From assembly GCA_036506275.1 (NCBI GenBank), contig DASXSB010000010.1, positions 62,001 through 126,000 of the forward strand: a stretch of DNA of 64,000 nucleotides, in the 5' to 3' direction. Position 1 is the stretch's first letter. Every line of letters begins with the position of its first letter. The notes beneath the pieces were generated by a model. That model was not told the origin of the DNA. It did no database searches and saw nothing but the letters and a program-made list of their open reading frames with translations. Positions 35,507 to 44,273 of this stretch are shown here, one piece after another. The stretch comes from DASXSB01 sp036506275 (GTDB taxonomy: Bacteria; Methylomirabilota; Methylomirabilia; Rokubacteriales; CSP1-6). The translations under genes were made by a program, and so were the position numbers.

Positions 35507-37216
35507 CTAGGGCGCGGACGCGACCGCCGCCGGAACGAGGTCCTGCGCCCGTTCCCATTCCCGCAGCAAGCCCGCCTTCTTGACGTTGACGTCGAAGTGG
35601 TCCCACGGCATCCGCTCGTGGACAGCGCGGGCGCGCGTCGTATAGAACGCGGGATCGCCGTCCCACTCGCGCAGCGCGCGACGCCAGTCGCCGTCCAAGC
35701 GCGCTGCCAGCTCGAGGAAGTCCGCCACGCGACGGTCACCGCGCGCGAGGAGCGCCTGGAGCGCCGCCTCTCGTGGGTTTTCGTGGAGCACACGCACGTT
35801 CGACAGGCGCCGCACGCCGCGCTTCACGATCTCGAGCTTCTCCTGGAGGGCGGGCGCGCCGTCGAACGGCGCCCACTGGAACGGCGTCCACGGCTTCGGC
35901 ACGAACGAGGAGATCGACACCGTCAACCGTCCGAACGGCCGCCCTTCCCCGTCGAGGGCGGACAGTCGCTCCAGCATCCGGCGCGCGAGGTCCGGAATGG
36001 CCTCCACGTCCTCGATCGTCTCCGTGGGCTGCCCGATCATGAAATACGTCTTCAGATTGGGGATGCCGTGACGCCGCACGAGGTCGCAGGCCGCGTAGAG
36101 CTGCTCGTCGGAGATGGCCTTGCGAATCACGCCGCGCAGCCGCTCCGTGCCCGCTTCCGGCGCCACCGTGAGCGTGCGGTGGCCCCCGCGCGCGATCGCC
36201 TCCACGAGCCCGTCGCTCAAGCTGTCGGCGCGCAGCGAAGAGATGGACAGCTCCATCCCCTCCTCGGACACCACCTTCAATAGGTCGCCGATCCATGGAT
36301 AGTCCGACACGCAGGCGCCCACGAGGCCGATTCGCTTTTCCGCGCCCTGCGCGGCCAGCTTGCGCACGGTGTCCCGGAGAGCGTCCACGCTACGATGCCG
36401 CACGGGCCGGTACACCTGGCCCTCCAGGCAGAAGCGGCACCCGCGGCCACATCCCTTCCCCACCTCCAGGAGCGCCATGTGCCCGTACTCGGCGTTCGGC
36501 GTGCGCACGAGCGAGATCGTGTCGAAGGCGTTCACGTTCCGCAGCCGGCGCTTCGTCACCGTCGCCGGGGCTCCCGCGCGCGCGGCCACGCTCTCCATGC
36601 AGCCGTCCGGCCCGTAGCGCACGTCGTAGAGCGCGGGCACGTAGATGCCCTCGATGGCGGAAAGCGACTCCAGGAACGAGCGCCGGTCGGCGTAGCCGTC
36701 CCGATAGGCGGCGACGAGATCGCGCACGAGCTCTTCGCCCTCGCCGACCGCGATGAAGTCCATGAAGGGCGCCATGGGCTCGGGATTCGCGAACGCGCAC
36801 ACGCCGCCCATGAGGACGAGCGGATCGTGCGGGCGCCGGTCCGTCGCCCGGAGCGGGATCCCGGCCAGGGACAGGAGCGTGAGCACGTTCAGGTAATCGC
36901 CCTCGTACGTCACCGAGAAGCCGACCATGTGGAAGTCGGAGAGGGGACGGAACGACTCCAGGGAGAAAGGCGGCGTCCCGCTCCGCCGGAGCTCTTCCAG
37001 GTCCTGGGGGTCAGGCAGGAAGACGCGCTCGCAGACGACGTCGGGCATCGCGTTGAGGTGCCGGTATATGGTCTGGAACCCGAGGTTCGACATCCCGACG
37101 GCGTAGGTGTTCGGATAGATGAGGGCAACCGCGATCTTGCCGCCCCAGTCCTTCCGCACCGTGCCCTGCTCGGCGGCGAGGAGATCCTGAGCTTTCTTCT
37201 TTATTTTCCAAGACAT
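35507..37216 (-). CDS. B12-binding-type radical SAM protein
   Basis: This 569-residue protein has an N-terminal B12-binding-like domain (IALIYPNTY-like start, VGFSVTYEGDYLNVL, MGGVCAFANPEP). A radical SAM core follows with the cluster motif CGRGCRFC near residue 250 (C-x3-C-x2-C), and a C-terminal segment. It resembles the widespread TIGR03960 family, often found next to ribosome-related genes, with no firm function. I chose ATG at 37216, where homology appears to begin. GTG at 37240 overlaps the rtcB stop and is the alternative. TACACT lies 6 bases before the ATG. Confidence 0.8.
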   Translation of the reverse strand: MSWKIKKKAQDLLAAEQGTVRKDWGGKIAVALIYPNTYAVGMSNLGFQTIYRHLNAMPDVVCERVFLPDPQDLEELRRSGTPPFSLESFRPLSDFHMVGFSVTYEGDYLNVLTLLSLAGIPLRATDRRPHDPLVLMGGVCAFANPEPMAPFMDFIAVGEGEELVRDLVAAYRDGYADRRSFLESLSAIEGIYVPALYDVRYGPDGCMESVAARAGAPATVTKRRLRNVNAFDTISLVRTPNAEYGHMALLEVGKGCGRGCRFCLEGQVYRPVRHRSVDALRDTVRKLAAQGAEKRIGLVGACVSDYPWIGDLLKVVSEEGMELSISSLRADSLSDGLVEAIARGGHRTLTVAPEAGTERLRGVIRKAISDEQLYAACDLVRRHGIPNLKTYFMIGQPTETIEDVEAIPDLARRMLERLSALDGEGRPFGRLTVSISSFVPKPWTPFQWAPFDGAPALQEKLEIVKRGVRRLSNVRVLHENPREAALQALLARGDRRVADFLELAARLDGDWRRALREWDGDPAFYTTRARAVHERMPWDHFDVNVKKAGLLREWERAQDLVPAAVASAP

Positions 37217-37236
37217 CGCGTCAGTGTACCACGCCC

Positions 37237-38631
37237 TCACCCCTTGATGACGCCGAGCGGCCGGAGGCGCGCCACCCGCGTGGAGATGCCGAAGTTGTGA
37301 ACGACGTCGACGACGTCCTTCACGTCCTTGTAGGCCTCAGGCATCTCCTCGGCGAGGGCGTGACGGCCCGTCGCGCGCGCCACCACGCCCTGCGCTCGGA
37401 GCTCCCTGTCGATGTGGCGGCCGCGTGCGGCCTTCACCGCCGCCGTCCGGCTCATCACGCGGCCGGCCCCGTGGCAGGTGCTTCCGAACGTCTCCCGCAT
37501 CGCCACCTCGGTGCCGCGCAGCACGTAGGAGTAGCGGCCCATGTCCCCCGGAATCAGCACCGGCTGCCCGGGAAATGCGCGGGTGGCGCCTTTTCTGTGC
37601 ACGAGGAGCCGGCGTCGGCGACCGTCGACCTCGTACTCCTCTTCCTTGGCGATGTTGTGGGCGACGTCGTAGACCGTCGCCACTTCCTCCGGGCGCACGC
37701 CGAGGACTTCCTCCAGGACGCGCCGGGTCACCGCGGCCAGGAGCTGGCGGTTGGCGAAGGCGAAGTTAGCGGCGGCGCGCATCCCACCCAGGTACGCTCG
37801 CCCCTCCGGCGAACCAACGGGGGCGCACGCGAGCTGGCGGTCGGGAACGCTGAGGCCGTAGCGTGCGAGCGCCGACTCCGCCACGCGCAGGAAATCGGTG
37901 CACACCTGGTGACCGAGCCCGCGCGATCCGGTGTGGATCATCACCGTCACGCACCCGGCCTGGATGCCGAAGGCATCCGCGGTGGCGTGATCGAAAACCT
38001 CGTCGACGGTCTGGACCTCCAGAAAGTGGTTGCCCGACCCCAGCGAACCGAGCTGCCGCATACCGCGCTCGAGAGCCTGGCTGGAGAGGCTGTCGGGGAC
38101 CGCGCCCGGAATCACGCCTCCCGACTCCAGCCGCTGGAGATCGTCGGCGCGGCCGTGACCGCGGTCCACGGCCCACGCCGCGCCCCGCACGAGGACGTCG
38201 CGCAGATCGCGCGCGCTCACGCTGACGGCTCCGCGCGAGCCGACGCCGGTCGGGATCGCGTCGTAGAGCGCGTCCACGAGGCGAGGCAGTCGTGTGTCGA
38301 GATCCCGGGCTGGCAGCCGCGTGGCGAGGAGGCGTACCCCGCAGTTGATGTCGAAGCCGATCGCCCCCGGGCTCACGGTGCCGTGGTCGGCGTCCGTCGC
38401 CACCACCCCGCCCACGGGGAGCCCGTATCCCTGGTGGATGTCCGGCATGGCGAGGGCCGCCTTCACGATTCCGGGGAGCGTGGCGCCGTTGGCGAGCTGC
38501 TCGAGCGCGGCTTCGCGCTGGATGTGCGCCACGATGCGCTCGTCGGCGACGACGAGCGCCGGCACCCGCATCCCCGGCCGCGCGTCGGCGGGGATGCGCC
38601 ACAGGTAGGGACCGAGCCGCTCCAGCCTCAT
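37237..38631 (-). CDS. rtcB: RNA-splicing ligase RtcB
   Basis: This 464-residue protein is close to the usual length. It has the metal-binding DINCGVR (Cys97), SLGSGNHFLE, HTGSRGLGHQ and the GMP-accepting histidine in the CHGAGR motif near residue 386. It joins RNA 2',3'-cyclic phosphate or 3'-phosphate ends to 5'-OH ends using GTP and Mn2+. No archease or RtcA gene is adjacent. ATG at 38631 has no Shine-Dalgarno; a consensus -10 TACAAT ends 7 bases upstream, which suggests a leaderless mRNA. Confidence 0.93.
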   Translation of the reverse strand: MRLERLGPYLWRIPADARPGMRVPALVVADERIVAHIQREAALEQLANGATLPGIVKAALAMPDIHQGYGLPVGGVVATDADHGTVSPGAIGFDINCGVRLLATRLPARDLDTRLPRLVDALYDAIPTGVGSRGAVSVSARDLRDVLVRGAAWAVDRGHGRADDLQRLESGGVIPGAVPDSLSSQALERGMRQLGSLGSGNHFLEVQTVDEVFDHATADAFGIQAGCVTVMIHTGSRGLGHQVCTDFLRVAESALARYGLSVPDRQLACAPVGSPEGRAYLGGMRAAANFAFANRQLLAAVTRRVLEEVLGVRPEEVATVYDVAHNIAKEEEYEVDGRRRRLLVHRKGATRAFPGQPVLIPGDMGRYSYVLRGTEVAMRETFGSTCHGAGRVMSRTAAVKAARGRHIDRELRAQGVVARATGRHALAEEMPEAYKDVKDVVDVVHNFGISTRVARLRPLGVIKG

Positions 38632-38638
38632 GGTTCGA

Positions 38639-38644
38639 ATTGTA
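38639..38644 (-). promoter_or_regulatory. -10 element for a leaderless rtcB mRNA
   Basis: TACAAT on the minus strand ends 7 bases before the rtcB ATG. Transcription starting at the usual distance would begin at or next to the A of the start codon. No Shine-Dalgarno is present, and the -35 position shows no good match. Confidence 0.5.
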
Positions 38645-38692
38645 ACGAACGCGTCACCGACGGCGCGGACGCCGAGCGAGCGCGCGCGGTCT

Positions 38693-39481
38693 TCAGGCGG
38701 CGGGGACGGTGGCGCGGCGGCGCGAGATCAGCGTGAGGGCGACGACGGCGATGGCGATGCCGACGAGGCTGGCGACTTGCGGGATGCGGACCGCCCCCAG
38801 CCAGAAGCTGTCCAGGCGCAGGGCCTCGATCGCGAAGCGTCCTACCGAGTAGAGCGCGACGTACACGAAGAAGAGGGCGCCGGGGCGATGGCGGAGCGCG
38901 GGGCGGAACCACACCACGAGCGCGAGGAAGACCGCGAAGTCCCACAGCGACTCGTAGAGGAACGTGGGATGGAAGAACTCGAACTGCGTGAATCCGGGCG
39001 GCCGGTGCGGCGGTGAGATGTAGAGCTTCCACGGCAGGTCCGTCGGCCGTCCGAACGCTTCCTCGTTGAAGAAATTCCCCCAGCGCCCGATCGCCTGTCC
39101 GATGGCGATGCTGGGGGCGGCCACGTCGAGCGCGCGCAGCACGGGAATGCGCCAGCGCGCGGCGAGCCACACTCCCACCAGCGGTCCCACGATGAGCCCG
39201 CCGTGGATGGCGAGCCCGCCCTCCCACACTGCGATGATCTTCGACGGGTATTGGCCGTAGTAGTCCCAGTTGAAGACGACCTCGTAGAGGCGGGCGCCCA
39301 CGAGCCCGGCGAGAATGGCCCACTGCGCGGCGCTGATGAGGTCGTCGGCGGGAAGCCCTTCCTTGCGCGCCTGGCGGTGCGCGAGCCACAACCCCACCAC
39401 GATCGAGAGCGCCATGAGAATGCCGTACCACCGGATGACGATGGGGCCGAGCTGGAAGGCAATCGCGCCGGGAGACGCCAT
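38693..39481 (-). CDS. lgt: Prolipoprotein diacylglyceryl transferase
   Basis: This 262-residue membrane protein has about seven membrane segments and the Lgt signature GRWGNFFNEEAFG, with the conserved Arg and Asn. It transfers diacylglycerol from phosphatidylglycerol to the lipobox cysteine of prolipoproteins. A CpoB-like lipoprotein substrate is encoded at 55254. ATG at 39481 is chosen from the conserved start; the frame upstream crosses the divergent gene. Confidence 0.94.
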   Translation of the reverse strand: MASPGAIAFQLGPIVIRWYGILMALSIVVGLWLAHRQARKEGLPADDLISAAQWAILAGLVGARLYEVVFNWDYYGQYPSKIIAVWEGGLAIHGGLIVGPLVGVWLAARWRIPVLRALDVAAPSIAIGQAIGRWGNFFNEEAFGRPTDLPWKLYISPPHRPPGFTQFEFFHPTFLYESLWDFAVFLALVVWFRPALRHRPGALFFVYVALYSVGRFAIEALRLDSFWLGAVRIPQVASLVGIAIAVVALTLISRRRATVPAA

Positions 39482-39524
39482 GACTGACGTAAGATAGCCC
39501 CTTGCCGGCACTTCTTCCAAGCGA

Positions 39525-40172
39525 ATGACGGGAAAACGAGTTCGGCCGCGCCTGCTGCTCGCTGTCGGCCTCGCCCTCGCCATCGTCACCGCCATCGGCG
39601 TCACCGCTCCGTGTCTGGGACTGTTTCTCGTGGTCGCCGACCGCCTCCAGCCGAGCGACGCGATCTTCGTGCTCGACGGTGGAACGCCCGCACGCGAGCT
39701 GGAGGCGGCCGCTCTCTATCATCGGCGTCTCGCTCCTCGCGTCATGATCGCCCTTCCCCGCGAGGCGCTCGCCGGCGTGACGCGGAAACTGGCCGGCGAG
39801 CGCACCTCCCAGGAGCATTCGGCGTGGGTGCTGGCGCACGTGCACGTGCCGGAGAAGGCCATCGTGCGGCTGACGACGATCGTGGAGAATACGGAAGAGG
39901 AGCTACGGGCGGATTACACGTACGCGCGGACGGCGGGCTTCCGGCGCATCATCATCGTGACGGCGCCCTATCACACGCGTCGCGTGCGTCTGATGTGGGA
40001 CCGACACTACGAGCGCGACGTGAGCGCGCTCGTGCATCCCACCCCCTACGAAGACTTCGACCCCGCGCGGTGGTGGCGTTCCCGCCGCGCGCTCGAAGCC
40101 ACCGCGCACGAGATGTTCGGCATGGCGAACTACTTCCTCGGAAGTCCGCTGCCGACGTACGACCGCCGCTGA
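39525..40172 (+). CDS. YdcF-like DUF218 protein
   Basis: This 215-residue protein has one N-terminal membrane segment (residues 10-35) followed by a DUF218 domain. The domain has IFVLDGGTPARELEAA, a middle region with ENTEEELRADYTYAR, and IIIVTAPYHTRRVRL, all typical of YdcF/SanA-type proteins. DUF218 proteins are linked to cell-envelope functions, but the activity is unknown. It is divergent from lgt with 43 bases between. No strong Shine-Dalgarno precedes the ATG at 39525. Confidence 0.8.
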   Translation: MTGKRVRPRLLLAVGLALAIVTAIGVTAPCLGLFLVVADRLQPSDAIFVLDGGTPARELEAAALYHRRLAPRVMIALPREALAGVTRKLAGERTSQEHSAWVLAHVHVPEKAIVRLTTIVENTEEELRADYTYARTAGFRRIIIVTAPYHTRRVRLMWDRHYERDVSALVHPTPYEDFDPARWWRSRRALEATAHEMFGMANYFLGSPLPTYDRR

Positions 40173-40176
40173 TCGA

Positions 40177-40371
40177 TCACGCAGTGCGCGACACCACTTC
40201 TTTCCGGAGTGACTTGCCCTCGGCGAGCCAGCACAGCGCGTGGACGATGCTCTCGTCCTGCTGCACGGCGCCCACCCGCGGCCGCACCGGCTTCTTGCAC
40301 ACGGCGCACGTCACTGGTTCTTCGTTGACCACGTACTGCCACGTCCGGTTGGTGAATCGGAGGTTGGCCAT
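40177..40371 (-). CDS. Small putative zinc-binding protein
   Basis: This 64-residue protein has a CAVC pair and, about 20 residues later, His and Cys in VHALCW, so a CxxC...HxxC zinc site is possible. Third codon positions are mostly G or C, as in real genes of this window, and no overlapping frame competes. I do not recognise the family. ATG at 40371 is chosen; an ATG ten codons upstream is possible. It converges with the ydcF-like gene and lies downstream of the tRNA group. Confidence 0.55.
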   Translation of the reverse strand: MANLRFTNRTWQYVVNEEPVTCAVCKKPVRPRVGAVQQDESIVHALCWLAEGKSLRKEVVSRTA

Positions 40372-40564
40372 GACGTTCCGGCAGTGCAACCGCGACGCCA
40401 CGGCGGACCGGCTGTTGCTGCCTGCACTTGCGCGAGGGGTCTGCCACGAACCGTCACCGCGAGTGTCGGGGTGACTCTCTGTCTCGGTGTGATCGCAAAC
40501 TATCCAGCGAAGATCGTTATCGAAACGCCGACGTGCGGAACGAAAAGACCGCGGCGAGCGTTAA

Positions 40565-40638
40565 TGCTGGTGGAGGGATTCGAACCCCCACTGGGCCGAT
40601 TTTAAGTCGGCTGCCTCTGCCGATTGGGCTACACCAGC
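40565..40638 (-). tRNA. tRNA with anticodon UAA (Leu?) but a short variable loop
   Basis: It folds into a complete cloverleaf: a 7-bp acceptor (GCTGGTG/CACCAGC), a D arm, an anticodon stem GCCGA/TCGGC with loop CTTAAAA, a 5-base variable loop CCAGT, and a T arm with TTCGAAT and one G-U pair. Position 73 is A. The anticodon UAA would read UUA (Leu), but bacterial leucine tRNAs have a long variable arm and this one does not. CCA is not encoded, unlike the two neighbouring tRNAs. Confidence 0.8.
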
Positions 40639-40806
40639 GTGTGATCCGCGGGCGAAAGCGATTGCATCTCGCCGCTCATCGAGGGCACGACTCCGCGGAG
40701 CGATCGCGCGGCGTCGCGCCCCTTTTGCAGTTCGCGGGCGCCGGCGATGACGTCGTCGGAAACTCGCGCATCGATCGCGCGGCGAAGAACGGACACGATA
40801 AAAGGG

Positions 40807-40882
40807 TGGAGGCGGCGGCCGGATTCGAACCGGCGCATAACGGATTTGCAGTCCGCTCCCTTAACCACTTGGGTACGCCGCC
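40807..40882 (-). tRNA. tRNA-Cys(GCA)
   Basis: It is a standard cloverleaf with acceptor GGCGGCG/CGCCGCC, anticodon stem GCGGA/TCCGT and loop CTGCAAA (anticodon GCA). The discriminator is U73, the cysteine identity base. The 3' CCA is encoded. Confidence 0.95.
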
Positions 40883-40909
40883 ATCGTCGGCGCGAGCACC
40901 GGGGAGATT

Positions 40910-40984
<75 letters not shown>

Positions 40985-41011
40985 TCGCGCGATCCCGTGC
41001 GACAGCGCCAC

Positions 41012-41017
41012 ATGATA
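41012..41017 (-). promoter_or_regulatory. Possible -10 for the tRNA group
   Basis: TATCAT on the minus strand lies 27 bases before the 5' end of tRNA-Gly, just after the galT stop. No good -35 is present. A 12-base perfect palindrome (41024-41035) lies between it and galT. Confidence 0.3.
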
Positions 41018-41036
41018 CCACGCCGCTCGCGAGCGC

Positions 41037-42035
41037 TCATGCCGTGCCCGCGCGCAGCGCGGCCGCCGCTTCCTCGGGCGGAACGGGATTGATGAAGAAA
41101 CCGCTGCCCCACTCGAAGCCGGCCACCTTCGTGAGCTTCGGGATCACCTCCAGGTGCCAGTGGAAGTGATCGAGGGCGCCGTCGTGGAGCGGCGCCGTGT
41201 GCAACATGAAATTGAAGGGCGGGTCCTTGAGCACGCGATTCATCCGGCGCAGGAAATCCCCCAGGTGGTCGGCGAGACCGCGGAGCTCGTCCACGTCGCT
41301 CTCCTCGAAGGCGGAGCGGTGACGGGTGGGGAGGATCCACGTTTCGCACGGAAAGCGCGGGGCGAAAGGGGCGAGGGCCACGAAGCCGTTCGATTCGTTG
41401 ATGACCCGTCGCCCCGCGCGCCGCTCCTGTCGGATGATGTCGCACCAGACGCAGCGCTCCTTCATTTCGTAGTACTGGGCGGAGCCCGCCAGTTCCTCCG
41501 TCACCATGATGGGAATGATGGGGGTGGCGATGAGCTGCGAGTGCGGATGCTCGAGCGACGCTCCCGCCGCCTCCCCGTGATTCTTGAAGACCAGGATGTA
41601 CTGCAGGCGCGGGTCCTTCTTGAGATCGAGCACGCGCTCTCGAAACGCCAGCAGGACGTCGGCCACCGCGTCGGGCGGAAGCGTGGCCAGAGATGCGTTG
41701 TGGTCCGGTGTCTCGATGACGACTTCGTGAGCGCCGACGCCGTTCATGCGGTCGAAGAGTCCTTCCCCCGTGGGCTCGAGCTCGCCTTCCACGCGCAGCG
41801 CGGGAAACTTGTTCGGCACCACGCGAAAGGTCCAGCCCGCGCTGTTGGCGGGCGAGCCCGCGCGCCGCCCGGCGAGGATCTCCGGCGGGGTCTTGTCCTC
41901 GCTGCCCCCGCAGAACACGCAGTTGGAGGCGCGCGGCTGCACCTGCTCCGGCACGAAGTCGGAGGGGCGACGTCCGCGCTCCGTCGAGATGATCACCCAG
42001 CGGCCCACCACCGGGTCCTTCCTGAGCTCAGGCAT
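41037..42035 (-). CDS. galT: Galactose-1-phosphate uridylyltransferase
   Basis: This 332-residue protein has zinc-binding cysteines (CVFC near residue 40 and CVWC later) and the active-site His163-Pro-His165 in EHPHSQL. It exchanges UMP between UDP-glucose and galactose 1-phosphate. Bacterial relatives can also act on other sugar phosphates. ATG at 42035 overlaps the gpsA stop by 8 bases and follows AGGGGAG. It is the last gene of the long dprA-to-galT chain; galK and galE are not nearby. Confidence 0.92.
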   Translation of the reverse strand: MPELRKDPVVGRWVIISTERGRRPSDFVPEQVQPRASNCVFCGGSEDKTPPEILAGRRAGSPANSAGWTFRVVPNKFPALRVEGELEPTGEGLFDRMNGVGAHEVVIETPDHNASLATLPPDAVADVLLAFRERVLDLKKDPRLQYILVFKNHGEAAGASLEHPHSQLIATPIIPIMVTEELAGSAQYYEMKERCVWCDIIRQERRAGRRVINESNGFVALAPFAPRFPCETWILPTRHRSAFEESDVDELRGLADHLGDFLRRMNRVLKDPPFNFMLHTAPLHDGALDHFHWHLEVIPKLTKVAGFEWGSGFFINPVPPEEAAAALRAGTA

Positions 42036-43077
42036 TCCCGCTCCCCTGCCCGCGGGCGCCCATGGCAGCGGCGGGAAGGTCCTCACGAGTGGCGGCGCGA
42101 CCGAGCAGCGCGTCCAACGCCTCCGCGGGTGACTTGCCGTCGAACAGCACCGCGCCCACCTCCTCGCAGATCGGGAGCCTCACCCGGTGACGCTGGGCGA
42201 GGGCGAGGGCGGAGCGGACCGTACGCACGCCCTCCGCGATCATGCGCGTGCCGCCCTCCGCGACGGCGAGCGGCGTGCCGCGGCCGAGCGCGACGCCGAG
42301 CGCGCGATTGCGGGAAAGACCGCCAGTGCACGTCAGCACGAGGTCACCGACGCCGGCGAGACCGGCCAGCGTCGCCGGCGCCGCGCCGAGGGCGACGGCA
42401 AGGCGCGTGACCTCGGCGAGGCCGCGCGTGATCAGCCCCGCGCGGCTGTTCTCGCCGAGACCGAGGCCGTCCGCGAGACCGGTGGCGAGCGCGACCACGT
42501 TCTTGAGGGCGCCGCCGATTTCCACGCCGACCACGTCCCGGTTCGTGTAGAGCCGGAACTCGCGCGATCCGAGCGCCGTCTGCAGCCGGGCGGCGAGCGC
42601 GTCGTCTTCGGACGCCACCACGCACGCGGTGGGCTGCCCGAGCGCCACCTCGCGCGCGAACGTGGGGCCGGAAAGCGCCGCCACCGGCCGCCCGGGAAAG
42701 CGCGACGCCAGGAGCTCGGTCATCCGCTGCAAGCGCTCGGGATCGAGTCCCTTGGTCGCGGACACGAGCGCGGCCCGGCGGGGAACACCGCGTGCCCGTT
42801 CCAGCGTCGCCGCCACGAATTCCGACGGCACCGCCACCACCACGAAGGCGGCGCCCTCGAGCGCGCGCTCGAGGTCATCGGTCGCCATCACCCCGGGCGC
42901 GATCTCGATGTCGGTCAGGTACCAGGGATTGCGGCCGGTGGCGGCGATGGCGCGCGCAACGTCGGGCGAGCGCGCCCACAGCCGCACGGACAGGCCGACG
43001 CGCGCGCACTGCACGGCGAGCGCGGTGCCCCAGCTCCCGGCGCCGATGATCGCGACCGTCTCGGGCGCTTGCTTCAT
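42028..43077 (-). CDS. gpsA: Glycerol-3-phosphate dehydrogenase (NAD(P)+)
   Basis: This 349-residue protein has the NAD(P) motif GAGSWGTAL, SATKGLD, and the catalytic Lys in GALKNVVALATG. It makes sn-glycerol 3-phosphate from dihydroxyacetone phosphate for phospholipid synthesis. ATG at 43077 overlaps the plsY stop (ATGA). It forms a phospholipid group with pgsA and plsY. Confidence 0.95.
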   Translation of the reverse strand: MKQAPETVAIIGAGSWGTALAVQCARVGLSVRLWARSPDVARAIAATGRNPWYLTDIEIAPGVMATDDLERALEGAAFVVVAVPSEFVAATLERARGVPRRAALVSATKGLDPERLQRMTELLASRFPGRPVAALSGPTFAREVALGQPTACVVASEDDALAARLQTALGSREFRLYTNRDVVGVEIGGALKNVVALATGLADGLGLGENSRAGLITRGLAEVTRLAVALGAAPATLAGLAGVGDLVLTCTGGLSRNRALGVALGRGTPLAVAEGGTRMIAEGVRTVRSALALAQRHRVRLPICEEVGAVLFDGKSPAEALDALLGRAATREDLPAAAMGARGQGSGNA

Positions 43078-43673
43078 GCGGGGCGTTGACCGAGGCGCCG
43101 CTCGCTGCCGGCGAGCAGACGCGCGATGTTCTCGTGGTGACGAGCCACCACGATCACCGCCACCGCCGCCGCTGCCAGCACGGACGCACCGGGATAGCGC
43201 GCGAGCAACAGCGCCGCCACCGGCACGCAGAGCGCGGCCACGAGGGAGCCGAGCGAGACGTAGCGCCAGACCACCGTCACCGCGATCCACACGACCGCCG
43301 CCGGCAGGGTGGCGAGCGGCACGAGACGCAAGAGGGCGCCGAAGCCCGTCGCCACGCCCTTGCCGCCGCGGAAGCCGAGGAACACCGACCAGCAGTTTCC
43401 GATCACCGCCGCCACCGCCGACAACGCCGTCACGCCGGTATCGCCGCCGGACAGCAACGCGCCCAGCGCCACCGCGCTCCATCCCTTCACGATGTCGCCC
43501 AGCAGCGTGAGGACGGCGGGCACGCGCCCGGCGGTGCGAAGGACGTTGGTGGCCCCGATGTTGCCGCTTCCGCGGCGCCGGATGTCGCCGATCCCGAAGG
43601 CGCGTCCGACGAGATAACCGATGGGCACGGCGCCCACGAGGTAGGCGGCGCCGAGGGCGAGCGCCGCCGTCAC
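43074..43673 (-). CDS. plsY: Glycerol-3-phosphate acyltransferase
   Basis: This 199-residue membrane protein has about five helices and the PlsY motifs GSGNIGATN, GFRGGKGVATG and a third near SLGS. It transfers acyl from acyl phosphate to glycerol 3-phosphate, the product of GpsA next door. GTG at 43673 overlaps the pgsA stop (GTGA). Confidence 0.94.
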   Translation of the reverse strand: MTAALALGAAYLVGAVPIGYLVGRAFGIGDIRRRGSGNIGATNVLRTAGRVPAVLTLLGDIVKGWSAVALGALLSGGDTGVTALSAVAAVIGNCWSVFLGFRGGKGVATGFGALLRLVPLATLPAAVVWIAVTVVWRYVSLGSLVAALCVPVAALLLARYPGASVLAAAAVAVIVVARHHENIARLLAGSERRLGQRPA

Positions 43674-44239
43674 GACCAGCGGTCTTCCTCCGGAACGATG
43701 GCGCGATAGTCCGCCTTACGGAAGAAGCGGTAGAAGTAGTCGACCGCGGACACGATGGTGAGGGCGAGGGCCACCCACAGCACGCCGGTGGCGGCCAGGT
43801 GGAAGGGCGGCGACCCGAAGCCCTTCTCGACGATCAGCATCGTCACCGCGAAGTACTGGCTCACGGTCTTCCACTTCGCGAGCCGGGAGGCGGGCACGAT
43901 CACGCCCACGCCCGCCGCCACCGCCCGCAATCCCGTCACCGCGAGCTCCCGCCCGATGATGACGACCACGATCCACGCCGCGATCTTGTCGATGGTGAGG
44001 AGCGACACCAGCGCCGCCGCCACCAGCAGCTTGTCCGCGATGGGATCGAGCAGCGTGCCGAGCGTCGTCACCTGGTTGCGGCGGCGGGCGAGCAGCCCGT
44101 CCAGCCAGTCCGTCACGGAGGCGAGGATGAAGATGGCGGCCGCGATGAGAGCGTGCACCCGTGACGAGGAGATGAGGAAGAGGATCAGGAAGGGCGCGGC
44201 CACGATGCGCGTGATGGTGAGGCCGATGGGAAGGTTCAC
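43670..44239 (-). CDS. pgsA: CDP-diacylglycerol-glycerol-3-phosphate phosphatidyltransferase
   Basis: This 189-residue membrane protein has the CDP-alcohol phosphotransferase signature DGLLARR...G...D...D (DWLDGLLARR through LDPIAD). It makes phosphatidylglycerol phosphate, and phosphatidylglycerol is also the donor used by Lgt. GTG at 44239 begins the conserved LPIGLTITR segment and has a GGCGGGG stretch upstream. It is separated from comB by 34 bases. Confidence 0.92.
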   Translation of the reverse strand: MNLPIGLTITRIVAAPFLILFLISSSRVHALIAAAIFILASVTDWLDGLLARRRNQVTTLGTLLDPIADKLLVAAALVSLLTIDKIAAWIVVVIIGRELAVTGLRAVAAGVGVIVPASRLAKWKTVSQYFAVTMLIVEKGFGSPPFHLAATGVLWVALALTIVSAVDYFYRFFRKADYRAIVPEEDRWS

Positions 44240-44273
44240 GCCGACACCCCGCCGGGAGGGATTCGTGGCGGCA

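Noticed and set aside
40629..40799. Possible small protein frame on the minus strand between tRNA-Leu and tRNA-Cys
   Set aside because: Its composition is mildly coding-like, but its stop lies inside the tRNA, it has no ribosome-binding site, and upstream it runs through two tRNA genes.
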